From the NCBI GenBank assembly GCA_037442205.1, contig JBBIQS010000069.1, forward strand, positions 1 to 44,486: a stretch of DNA of 44,486 nt. Direction: 5' to 3'. Below are positions 9,111-16,521 of the stretch, in pieces (the first letter of the stretch is position 1; every line of letters begins with the position of its first letter). Made by a program: the position numbers and the translations under genes. Under the pieces are notes generated by a model that was given only the letters and a program-made list of their open reading frames with translations, made no database searches and was not told where the DNA came from. The DNA is from JBBIQS01 sp037442205 (GTDB lineage: Bacteria; Myxococcota; Myxococcia; Myxococcales; UBA5297).

Positions 9111-9656
9111 ATGCTCAACGGCATCCATCCAATGGTGGTGCATTTCCCCGTGGCGCTGCTGCTGACCGCCCCGGTGTTGTTGGTGATCGCGGCAGTGCTC
9201 AAAGGGCACCGCAGCTGGATGCTGGCGGGGCTGGTGGTGATGACCCTGGGGACCGCTGGGGCCTGGGCCGCGGTGGCCACCGGGGAGGCAGATGGCGAGC
9301 TGGCCGAGCGGGCCCTCCCCGGGGTCAAGGCGGTGCTCGAGCAGCACGAGCAAATGGCCGAGACCACCAGCACCATCTTCACGGTGCTGGCGCTGGTGCT
9401 GGCGGCGCTGATCGCCATCCCGTGGGTCTTCAAGAAGCAGCTGTCGACGGCGATGAAGGTCGCGCCGCTGGCGGTGTTCCTGGCGCTCTACGCCGGCGCC
9501 GCCGGCTACCTGGCCAGCACCGCGCACCAGGGCGGAAGGCTGGTCCACGAGCTCGGAGTGCGCACCATGATGGCCCCCACTACCGGTGCGCCGGCCGCGG
9601 CTCCGGCCGGGGAAGCGGGCGCCAAGGGCGGCGACGGGGACGGCGACGGCGATTGA
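9111..9656 (+). CDS. DUF2231-type membrane protein
   Basis: This 181-residue protein begins MLNGIHPMVVHFPVALLLTA, the hallmark HPxxVHFPIA-like opening of the DUF2231 family, and has four predicted membrane helices (about 8-32, 40-60, 85-105 and 115-140). The tail is Ala/Pro-rich and ends in a Gly/Asp run (KGGDGDGDGD). DUF2231 proteins are thought to be associated with haem or redox processes in the membrane, but none is well characterised. The position directly behind an exported rubrerythrin suggests that the two act on oxygen or peroxide at the cell envelope, perhaps with this protein supplying electrons; that is inference. Only 16 bases separate its stop from that of the converging RCC1 gene. 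Confidence 0.8.
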   Translation: MLNGIHPMVVHFPVALLLTAPVLLVIAAVLKGHRSWMLAGLVVMTLGTAGAWAAVATGEADGELAERALPGVKAVLEQHEQMAETTSTIFTVLALVLAALIAIPWVFKKQLSTAMKVAPLAVFLALYAGAAGYLASTAHQGGRLVHELGVRTMMAPTTGAPAAAPAGEAGAKGGDGDGDGD

Positions 9657-9672
9657 GCGCCCGCCGCTTGGG

Positions 9673-11079
9673 CTAGGGCCAGCGCACCGGCGCGGGCTCC
9701 CAGCGGTCGGAGGTGGTGGTGTCCCCGAGCTGGCCCTGGCTGTTGGCGCCCCAGCAGCGGATGGTTCCGTCCTCCATCCGCGCGCAGGCGTGGGCGCCGA
9801 CCAGGCCGGCGGCCACGCCGATCGCGGTGGCGCCGGCGTTCACCAGGGTCGCCTTGGGCTGGGTGCTGGGGACGTCGGTGCCGTCGCCCAACCGGCCGCG
9901 GTCGTTCGAGCCCCAGCACTGCACCGCTCCCGAGCTCATCAGCGCGCAGGTGCTCTCCAGCCCGGCCGAGACCGCGATCACCCCCGACTCGATGACGCGC
10001 ACCGGAGCGGGGCGAGGGTCGGTCGTCGTCCCGTCGCCGACCTGCCCGACGTCGTTGGCGCCCCAGCAGTACACCGCGCCCGCGTCGGTCAGGGCGCAGA
10101 TGTGTCGGCTGCCGGCGCTCGCCGCCACCACCTTGCCGGCGATCCCGGAGACCTTGACCGGCCGGCTGTGGGCGTTCTTGTCCGTGGCGCCCTGGCCGAG
10201 CTGCCCGGAGAGGTTGCTGCCGAAGCAGTACAGGTCGTTCGAGGTCCAGGCGCAGGTGAAGTCGTGCGCCGCGTTTCCGCCGCAGGCCATGCCCGAGACC
10301 TGCGCCAGATCGACGACCGCCGTGGGCCGCGAATGCCAGGTGGTGCTGCCGTCCCCGAGTGCGCCGTCGCCGTTGGGACCCCAGCAGTAGAGAGTCCCCG
10401 CTTCGGTGAGCGCGCAGGTCTGCACCGCGCCGGCGGAGATGGCGACGACCTTGGCGGTGACGTCGACGATCTGCTTCGGGGTCGAGGTCCAGCCTCCGGT
10501 GAGCCCGTCGCCCAGCTGGCCACTGGGCCGTCCGCCCCAGCAGAGCACGGCCCCGGCGCCGGTGAGGGCGCAGCTGTGGGGTCCACCGGCGGCGACCTGG
10601 ACGACGTCCGAGAGCCCGCTGACAGGGCCGGGCGAGGTCACCTTGTCGCCCACCGGCCCGCTCTGGTCCCAGTCGTTGATGCCCCAGCACTTCACCGTGC
10701 CGTTGGCGGCGATGGCGCAGCTGTGCTCCTCGCCGACAGCGAGACCGGTTCCGACGCAGCAGCCGGCGCCGCAGCGGTAGGCGAGCGGCTCGCAGACGAA
10801 GTCGCAGCTGCCCGCCGAGCAGACCGGCCGGGCATGCGCCGGGGCGGTGCATTTGGCGCAGGCGTCCGCACAGCTGCCTCCCGGCGCCAGGCAGAGCGAG
10901 CCGCAGAGCACCTCGCCCTCCTTGCAGGCGCAGCTGCCCGAGCTGTCGCAGGTCTGGCCCGGGCCGCAGCTGTCGCAGCCGCCGCCGTCCGGGGAATCCT
11001 TGGAGCCTGACAACAGGAACTCGCAGCCGCAGTGCCCCGCCAGGATTGCCGCGACCACCAGTCTCCGAATCAAGGCCAT
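9673..11079 (-). CDS. Cys-rich RCC1-repeat lipoprotein
   Basis: A 468-residue lipoprotein (MALIRRLVVAAILAGHCGC with lipobox at the end). A Cys-dense region follows (about 30-120), with motifs such as CDSCGPGQTCDSSGSCAC and CGSLCLAPGGSC. The remainder has seven RCC1 units, for example HSCALTGAGAVLCWGG, HICALTDAGAVYCWGAN and STCALMSSGAVQCWGSN. Almost every unit has one Cys in the first strand and another in the CWG motif, so each propeller blade probably has its own disulfide, a design suited to the oxidising cell exterior. AGGAGC lies seven bases before the chosen ATG. The upstream in-frame ATG at 11127 would hide the signal peptide. Ligand and role are unknown. Confidence 0.88.
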   Translation of the reverse strand: MALIRRLVVAAILAGHCGCEFLLSGSKDSPDGGGCDSCGPGQTCDSSGSCACKEGEVLCGSLCLAPGGSCADACAKCTAPAHARPVCSAGSCDFVCEPLAYRCGAGCCVGTGLAVGEEHSCAIAANGTVKCWGINDWDQSGPVGDKVTSPGPVSGLSDVVQVAAGGPHSCALTGAGAVLCWGGRPSGQLGDGLTGGWTSTPKQIVDVTAKVVAISAGAVQTCALTEAGTLYCWGPNGDGALGDGSTTWHSRPTAVVDLAQVSGMACGGNAAHDFTCAWTSNDLYCFGSNLSGQLGQGATDKNAHSRPVKVSGIAGKVVAASAGSRHICALTDAGAVYCWGANDVGQVGDGTTTDPRPAPVRVIESGVIAVSAGLESTCALMSSGAVQCWGSNDRGRLGDGTDVPSTQPKATLVNAGATAIGVAAGLVGAHACARMEDGTIRCWGANSQGQLGDTTTSDRWEPAPVRWP

Positions 11080-11199
11080 CGCTTGCTCCTGAATCGCTCG
11101 CCCATCGCAGCCAGGGATTGCGCTCACGGGCCGAACTGATTGGGATGACGAAGATACCTGGGCTCAGCCGGCCACCGCCAGCCGGGGCCAGCCATCGTT

Positions 11200-12360
11200 C
11201 TACGAGAGGCGGAAGATCTCGCCGACGGCGCGCACCAGCGCCTCGGCGTCTGCGCGCGTGTTGTAGCCCTGCACCGAGATGCGCACGAAGAGCCGGCCCT
11301 GGTGCGAGGTGACCGGCACCTCGATCCGGTAGCGCTCGAACAGGGTCTGCTTGAGCAGGTTGGCGTCCATCGCCGGCACGGGGATCGCGACCATCTGGCC
11401 GAAGTCGGCGTCGGCGCAGATCGGCGGCAGGCCGGTCAGCTCGCAGATTCGACCCAGCGTCTCGGCGGCCAGGGCGTGGCAGTCGCGGCGCACGCTCTCC
11501 CAGTGGTGGCGCGCCTGGAACTCGATCGCCGCCGGCACGGTGAGGAACGCCGACAGGTCCCTGGTGCCCTGCCACTGCAGCCGCCGCTCGAGGGGCGTCG
11601 AGCCGGTGTAGGCGTCGAAGCCGGTGTGGCCGGCGATCTCGGCGCTGTAGCCCCAGCTCACCACCGTCGCGTCGAGCGCCTGATGCTGCTCGGGCCGGGC
11701 GTGAAGGAAGGCCGCGCCCTTGGGAGCGCAGAGCCACTTGTGGCAGTTACCGGTGTAGAAGTCGGCGCCCAGCTCGTCGAGGTCGAGCGGGATGTGCCCG
11801 GGGGCGTGGGCGCCGTCGATGACGGTGAGAATCCCCGCCTGGCGCGCCCGCCGGCAGAGCTCGGCGAGCGGAAAGATCAACGCGGTCGCCGAGGTGATGT
11901 GGCTCAGGTAGAGCACCCGGGTGCGCGGCGTGACCTTCGACCAGACGCGCTCGGCGAATTCCTGCGCGCGGAAGGGCAGCGGAATCTCGGCGCGCAAATA
12001 CCTGGCGCCGGTGCGGCGACAGACGAAATCCCAGGTGTTGTCGCAGGCGCCGTACTCGTGATCGGTGGTGAGGATCTCGTCGCCCTCACGCAGCGGCATC
12101 GAGCGCGCCACGGTGTTCACAGCGGTGGTGGCGTTGGGGACGAAGATCAGGTGCTCGGGCCGGGCGCCCAGGTACTCGGCCAGCTTTCCGCGAGCCTGCT
12201 CCAGCAGCTTCGCCGAGCGCCGGCCCAGGAACTCCACCGGGTTCCGCTCCATCTCCCGCTGCCAGGCCTGCTGGCGCTCCAGCACCTCGGCCGGGCTGGC
12301 GCCGAACGAACCGTGGTTGAGGAAGACGAGCGAGGGTTCGAGGAGGAACAGGTTCTTCAT
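11200..12360 (-). CDS. PLP-dependent class V aminotransferase, isopenicillin-N-epimerase-like
   Basis: The 386-residue enzyme starts MKNLFLLEPSLVFLNHGSFG; the FLNHGSFG motif and the segment PNATTAVNTVARS are typical of the CefD/isopenicillin N epimerase branch of class V aminotransferases. The PLP-binding lysine is in GNCHKWLCAPKGAAFL, preceded by the Asp and His of VIDGAHAPG that contact the pyridine ring and substrate. Length and motif order match the family. Despite the name, most members outside antibiotic clusters are of uncertain specificity, including desulfurase-like and amino-acid racemase-like activities. No beta-lactam genes are nearby. I preferred ATG 12360 over 12402 because it aligns with family N-termini; neither has a strong ribosome site. 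It is transcribed away from the LuxR/TPR gene. Confidence 0.88.
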   Translation of the reverse strand: MKNLFLLEPSLVFLNHGSFGASPAEVLERQQAWQREMERNPVEFLGRRSAKLLEQARGKLAEYLGARPEHLIFVPNATTAVNTVARSMPLREGDEILTTDHEYGACDNTWDFVCRRTGARYLRAEIPLPFRAQEFAERVWSKVTPRTRVLYLSHITSATALIFPLAELCRRARQAGILTVIDGAHAPGHIPLDLDELGADFYTGNCHKWLCAPKGAAFLHARPEQHQALDATVVSWGYSAEIAGHTGFDAYTGSTPLERRLQWQGTRDLSAFLTVPAAIEFQARHHWESVRRDCHALAAETLGRICELTGLPPICADADFGQMVAIPVPAMDANLLKQTLFERYRIEVPVTSHQGRLFVRISVQGYNTRADAEALVRAVGEIFRLS

Positions 12361-12684
12361 GGGCAGGCTCGAGGACGGGAGCGGCTCCAGGAGACCTACC
12401 ATCTTGACGACCCGCGAACAGCTTGGGCGGAAGCGCGTGTCACGGCCCGGCGAGCACGACCTGCGCCCATTCCCTTGTCCTTTCGATGAGTTGCACGAGC
12501 AACGCCGCTGCGAGCGAAGCCCGCTCAGCGGCCGGAACGGGTGCTCCCGCCAGCCGGCCGCGCCCGGAACCGACTCTTTCGGCGCTGCGCGCCCCTCGCC
12601 TTCCCATTACCATCCGGGGGAGCCTGCCGTGCGCTCGGCCGCCTGGAGACGGCAGCGGACGCTCTCGACTACCCTGGAACCGGC
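12361..12684. other. Intergenic region between divergent genes
   Basis: This 324-base stretch should hold the promoters of the aminotransferase and the LuxR/TPR regulator. I see no convincing -10/-35 pair, palindrome or RNA gene. Several frames are open through it only because of the high GC content. Confidence 0.5.
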
Positions 12685-14103
12685 ATGCGCGGTACCGCTG
12701 ACGCCCCGCTCCCCATCGACGCGCTGTCTCCTCGCCGACGCGAGCTGCTGGCGCTGCTCGCCAAGGGCCTCACCAACGAAGAGCTGGCCAGGACGCTGAA
12801 CATCAGCCCCGGGACGGTGCGCTCCCACCTGGCCACCATCTTCTCGCAGCTCGGAGTGGCCAACCGCACCGAGGCCGCGACGCTGTACGTGGCCCGCGAG
12901 GCCCAGCCGTCGGCGGTGGCCGCCGTGCTGCAGCGCCCGGCGATCGCGGTGCTGCCGCTGGTGGCCATCGGCGCCGATCCCCACACCCGCGCCGTCGCCG
13001 AGGGGCTGAGCGAGGATTTGGCCGCGCTCTTCTCCCGCTGGTGCTGGTTCCCGGTCATCGCCACCCTGTCCAGCGCCGCCGCCCGGGCGCCCGGCCTCAC
13101 CGCCCAGCAGCTCGGCGCCAGGCTGGGGGCGCGCTTCCTGGTCGACGGGACGCTGCAGCAGCTGGGCCGGCGCTGGCGGCTGTCGGCGCACATCGTCGAC
13201 ACCGCCAGCGGGCACACGGTGTGGAATGAGCGGCGCGACTTCTCGGGTTCGGGGCTGTTCGAGGTGCAGGACGAGCTGTGCCAGGCGACCGTGGCCGCCG
13301 CCTATCCGGTGATGATCGCGCGCGCCGCCGCGAGCCCGCCGCACGCGCGGCCGGTGGCCAGGCTGTCGGCCTGGGAGCTGGCGCACGAGGGGATAGCGCT
13401 CTGCGCCCGGCGCACCCCGGCCGCCAACGACGCCGCCCGGGAGCGGTTCCGGACCGCGCTGGCCCAAGAGCCCGACCTGGTGCTGGCGCACTTCGGCCGG
13501 GGGCTGGCGGCCTACGACGCGGTGCTGAACCAGTGGGGCGAGGGCGAGGAGGCGCTGGCCGGGCTGACCGACGCGGCCGAGGCCTGCCTGCGCATCGCCC
13601 CGCACTGCGCCGAGGGGCACTACTTGTGGGGCCGCGCGCTGCAGTCCCGCGGCGAGTGGGCGGCCTCGGTCCCGCCGCTGTTGGCCGCGGTGGGGCGCAA
13701 TCCCAGCTTCGCGCTCGCCCACGCCACCCTCGCCCAATCGCTGCAGGCCGCCGGCCAGGAGGAGGAGGCGCGGGTGCGAATGGACCACGCGGCGCGGCTG
13801 GGGCCGGGGGCGTTCGTCACCAGCATGGCCACCCTGCACTTCATGCGCGGCGAGTACGAGCAGGCGCTGGCGGTGGCTGAGCGCGCGGCCCGCGCCGCCC
13901 CGGCCTACACCTACGCCCTGGCCATGGCGGCCAGCTGCTCGTGGTGGCAGGGCGACCTGCGCCGCGGCAGGGTCCACCTGGCGGCGCTGCGCCGGCTGCA
14001 GCCTGGCTTCCAGGTGAGGCTGATCCGAGAGACCTTCGGCCGAGACGTCGACTGTATCGAGCGCTTCGCCCGCGGCCTGGATGAGCTGGGCGCGACCGGC
14101 TGA
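12685..14103 (+). CDS. LuxR-type HTH regulator fused to TolB/FlgO-like and TPR domains
   Basis: The 472-residue protein begins with a LuxR-family helix-turn-helix (about 13-70: ALSPRRRELLALLAKGLTNE, then NISPGTVRSHLATIFSQLGV). A region resembling the TolB N-terminal or FlgO-like fold follows (about 83-205: PAIAVLPLVAIG, GARFLVDGTLQQLGRRWRLS, HTVWNERRDF), and the C-terminal half is made of tetratricopeptide repeats (about 225-465). This TolB-like/TPR module normally sits behind a CadC/OmpR-type winged helix or an adenylate cyclase, so pairing with a LuxR head is less common. No membrane helix is visible, so it is probably a soluble transcription factor. The start at 12685 sits just ahead of the HTH; the open frame upstream is Arg/Pro-rich and looks non-coding. 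Confidence 0.85.
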   Translation: MRGTADAPLPIDALSPRRRELLALLAKGLTNEELARTLNISPGTVRSHLATIFSQLGVANRTEAATLYVAREAQPSAVAAVLQRPAIAVLPLVAIGADPHTRAVAEGLSEDLAALFSRWCWFPVIATLSSAAARAPGLTAQQLGARLGARFLVDGTLQQLGRRWRLSAHIVDTASGHTVWNERRDFSGSGLFEVQDELCQATVAAAYPVMIARAAASPPHARPVARLSAWELAHEGIALCARRTPAANDAARERFRTALAQEPDLVLAHFGRGLAAYDAVLNQWGEGEEALAGLTDAAEACLRIAPHCAEGHYLWGRALQSRGEWAASVPPLLAAVGRNPSFALAHATLAQSLQAAGQEEEARVRMDHAARLGPGAFVTSMATLHFMRGEYEQALAVAERAARAAPAYTYALAMAASCSWWQGDLRRGRVHLAALRRLQPGFQVRLIRETFGRDVDCIERFARGLDELGATG

Positions 14104-14152
14104 TTCTCGGGCCTCGGGTTTCCGGCGTGCGACGCCGTCTCCGGCGAACGCC

Positions 14153-14194
14153 AAAAAAGGGACGGCTGCCTCGCGCTATCGGAGGCAGCCGTCC
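14153..14194 (-). terminator. Hairpin with T-tract on the minus strand
   Basis: GGACGGCTGCCTC (14160-14172) and GAGGCAGCCGTCC (14182-14194) are perfectly complementary over 13 bases around a 9-base loop. On the plus strand the hairpin is preceded by AAAAAA (14153-14158), so on the minus strand it is followed by TTTTTT: a textbook intrinsic terminator for leftward transcription. It sits 56 bases after the plus-strand LuxR/TPR stop and may stop transcripts from both sides. Confidence 0.7.
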
Positions 14195-14680
14195 AGGTCC
14201 CCGCCCCGGGGTTTGGCTTGGCCTCACGCCGCCTTCCGGTGAAACGCGGCGGGCAGGAGCGGCGCGGCGAGAGCGAGTCGGCTCATCGAGGATTCAGAGG
14301 CCGGCGCGAGGACCTTCGCCCTTGGTAGCAGGAGAGGCCTGTCGAGCACCATCTGACGATCGGCAGATCCGCTCAGCGCTCAGGTCCCGGCCTGCAGCGC
14401 GCCGGCTTCGCATCGAGGGCGCCGGACGGCCGAAGAACACTCAGTCGAATCGCGGCCTTGGGCTCCATTCGTCACCGCGCGATGCGCCGGCCACGCATTT
14501 GCCGCAGCCGGTCGCGGCGAGCAGCGAGAGACATCCCCAGCCAATTCCTGTATTCGCCAGGGCGTCATTCGCCCGCGCAAGCTCCGCCACTCTCCCAATC
14601 GGATCAGCGCCGCCGGATCGCTTTTCTCGCGGCAGGCAACCAAGCCCCAAACCGACGGACGCTTCTCGGGAGGTTTCCAA
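14195..14680. other. 486-base region without a convincing gene
   Basis: Open frames here are Arg/Pro-rich and do not look like protein. It contains the ribosome site of the next gene (GGGAGG at 14668-14673). Because a minus-strand terminator lies at its left edge, a leftward non-coding transcript is possible, but I found no clear promoter for one. Confidence 0.4.
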
Positions 14681-15499
14681 GTGTTTTCGCGCCTCTACAT
14701 CGTCGCGGTCGCTGCCTCCCTGGCCGCCAGCGGGTGCCAGGGAATCGAAAATCAGGCGTGCAACGGCCAGGTGACGGTCACTCCGCATCCCCTGGCGGAT
14801 TTCCAGAAGCTCAGCTTCGAGCTCGAGCTCACCAATTGGGCGCCGGCGGGCACCACGCCTCTGATTGATCAAAACCGGCTCTGGATTTCCGGGATGCTCA
14901 TGGGCGGCGCGGCCGATCCGGCTGCGACTCCCTCGGCCTGCACCGTGCTTGAAGACGACGCCTCGACCTCGCTCGACGGTCAGGGGCTGCAGCTGTCGCG
15001 CGGCGGAGGCAACTGGGGCAAGCCCGGCTGCGACTGCGCCGCTCCCCAAGCCACGGGAGACATCGGCCTCGGCGATCCCCGCGACGGCACCTTCCGGCTG
15101 CAGGATCGGAGTGAATCGCTGGAGATCTCGGTGCGAAACCTCTACGCCCGCCGCGGCTTCTCACCGTCGCGAGTCGACGGCGCGCGCGCTGGACAGCGAA
15201 TCACCTTGCAATGGTCCGTCGACACAGACGCCATCGACTTCGTCAGTGCCAGCCTCAACGTGCCCTCGTCGGGAGCGAATCGGAGCGGCTACTACCATCC
15301 TTTCGCCGATGGCGAGCTGAGCGTGAAAGGGTCCCAACTCGAGCTGACGCTCCCGAACGACCTGCCCTCGAGCAGCGTCTCGCTCGATTTCGATCTGGGA
15401 CTGAAGCCGGCGATCAGTGTGGCCGGCAGCGCCCAGGCGAACACCGTCGCGAGCGCGGGGATCACCTGGCGCGCGACCGTACCTTTGACGGTGCCGTGA
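14681..15499 (+). CDS. Lipoprotein of unknown function
   Basis: The 272-residue product has a lipoprotein signal (MFSRLYIVAVAASLAASGCQ, lipid Cys19) and a mature part dominated by predicted beta strands (for example KLSFELELTNW, QRITLQWSVDTDAIDFVSAS and SSVSLDFDLGLKP). A short Cys/Asp loop (GKPGCDCAAP) occurs near the middle. The start is GTG, chosen because GGGAGG lies seven bases upstream and the signal peptide begins exactly there. I do not recognise a domain. Its 3' end abuts a degenerate minus-strand gene remnant. Confidence 0.78.
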   Translation: MFSRLYIVAVAASLAASGCQGIENQACNGQVTVTPHPLADFQKLSFELELTNWAPAGTTPLIDQNRLWISGMLMGGAADPAATPSACTVLEDDASTSLDGQGLQLSRGGGNWGKPGCDCAAPQATGDIGLGDPRDGTFRLQDRSESLEISVRNLYARRGFSPSRVDGARAGQRITLQWSVDTDAIDFVSASLNVPSSGANRSGYYHPFADGELSVKGSQLELTLPNDLPSSSVSLDFDLGLKPAISVAGSAQANTVASAGITWRATVPLTVP

Positions 15500-15504
15500 G
15501 CAGC

Positions 15505-15626
15505 CGCTTCCGACGACATGAGGCGCCTGGCGATGGTCCGGTCCATCGCCGCGACGGCCTCCGCGGTGTGTGATGACCGAGCCGCCGGCCGGGGTCGCTG
15601 GCTGGCGGAGAAAGCCTCGTCCAGAC
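15505..15626 (-). pseudogene. Remnant of a paralogue of the adjacent minus-strand gene
   Basis: On the minus strand this stretch reads EAFSASQRPRPAARSSHTA and then EAVAAMDRTIARRL. It aligns without gaps to the C-terminus of the intact gene at 15704-16261 (EVFSANQWTQAGGSATTA, then SEAIAAMYQNIAKHL). The DNA also matches by eye at about three positions in four over some 85 bases (15541-15625 versus 15743-15827). No start or upstream domain remains. It looks like the tail of a tandemly duplicated gene that decayed, reaching up to the stop codon of the neighbouring lipoprotein gene. Confidence 0.6.
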
Positions 15627-15703
15627 ACCCTCGCGCTGCGCAACGACACGCCGGGAATAGTCACCGCATTTCGCTCTGTGCGTCGCCGCCCCGCCTTGAG
15701 CGC

Positions 15704-16261
15704 CTACTTCATGGCCGCCTCGAGATGCTTGGCGATGTTCTGGTACATCGCGGCGATGGCCTCGGAGGCGGTGGTGGCCGAGCCGCCGGCCTGGGTCCAC
15801 TGATTGGCGGAGAAGACCTCGCCCTGGTCGCGAGCCACCACCTTGCCGCCCGGGCCGACGATGCGGGCCATATAGCGCAGACGCGCCTGTACCGCCGCCG
15901 CACCCACCAACTGCTGGCCTCGCGCGTACATGGCGGTGGGAACGTAGTCGAGGTCGGCGCTGACGATCACCAGCTTCCAGGCCGAGCTTCCCTCGGGATC
16001 TCCCTTGAAGAACCGCCCGGGGCCGTTCTTGAAGCCGTTCTGGAGCGAGGCGTGCCAGCGCTCGACCGGCACCGGGGTGATGCCGTTCTGCTCTGGAATC
16101 ACGAACTCGTCGCGAATCGCCTGATCGATCTCCAGCTTCATTCCTTCCTGCGAATCAGAGAGATCGACCAGCGGGCGCGGATCGACCATCCGCACCCGGG
16201 CCGCCTCCATCTGCTGCGCAGGCGTGACGCAGGGAGCGGCCCCGAGGATCACCGGGGCCAT
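15704..16261 (-). CDS. Envelope protein of unknown function (3' part of a probably frameshifted gene)
   Basis: The 185 residues from ATG 16261 read as a compact globular protein (VRMVDPRPLVDLSDSQEG, WKLVIVSADLDYVPTAMY, QARLRYMARIVGPGGKVV) with no recognised domain. The segment before and just after the ATG (RRSRRGILFMAPVILGAAPC) resembles a basic and hydrophobic export signal, but the frame has no start codon ahead of RRSRR. A convincing lipoprotein start lies in another frame at 16412. The simplest view is a single lipoprotein gene from 16412 to 15704 with one indel around 16260-16300. A decayed copy of its C-terminus lies at 15505-15626. Confidence 0.65.
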   Translation of the reverse strand: MAPVILGAAPCVTPAQQMEAARVRMVDPRPLVDLSDSQEGMKLEIDQAIRDEFVIPEQNGITPVPVERWHASLQNGFKNGPGRFFKGDPEGSSAWKLVIVSADLDYVPTAMYARGQQLVGAAAVQARLRYMARIVGPGGKVVARDQGEVFSANQWTQAGGSATTASEAIAAMYQNIAKHLEAAMK

Positions 16262-16412
16262 GAACAGGATGCCGCGACGGCTTCGTCGCTGTTGCGAGAG
16301 GCGCCGCGGCCGGCGGAAGCAGCGAGAAGATCGCCGCGTCCGTCGGCAGCGCGGGTTGGCGATCGCAGGCCAGGAGCCCGCTCAGCACTACGAGGCGTAG
16401 GAGGCGTGCCAT
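16155..16412 (-). CDS. Lipoprotein signal segment, probably the 5' end of the gene at 15704-16261
   Basis: ATG 16412 is preceded by GAGGGGA at ideal spacing and starts MARLLRLVVLSGLLACDRQP, a clear lipoprotein signal with Cys16. The frame then continues as a Pro/Ala-rich linker and soon becomes Arg/Gly/Pro-rich with no protein character, ending at 16155 inside the coding part of the downstream frame. I therefore read only about the first 45 codons as genuine and the rest as out of frame. A separate tiny lipoprotein is the alternative. It diverges from the lipoprotein gene at 16522, sharing 109 bases of promoter region. Confidence 0.5.
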   Translation of the reverse strand: MARLLRLVVLSGLLACDRQPALPTDAAIFSLLPPAAAPLATATKPSRHPVHGPGDPRGRSLRHACAADGGGPGADGRSAPAGRSL

Positions 16413-16521
16413 TCAGTCCCCTCGAAAGAACGCAGGCCGATGATAGCTCTTCCCCGAGGGCGAACCTTCTCTGGTCCAAGGAGAGGTACAATCGGCATTT
16501 CTCCGTTCCCTTGGAGGCCGC

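Noticed and set aside
14441..14680. Possible minus-strand lipoprotein with a segment like WGCLSLLAATGC
   Set aside because: Only a short lipobox-like stretch without start or ribosome site; the remaining sequence has no protein character.
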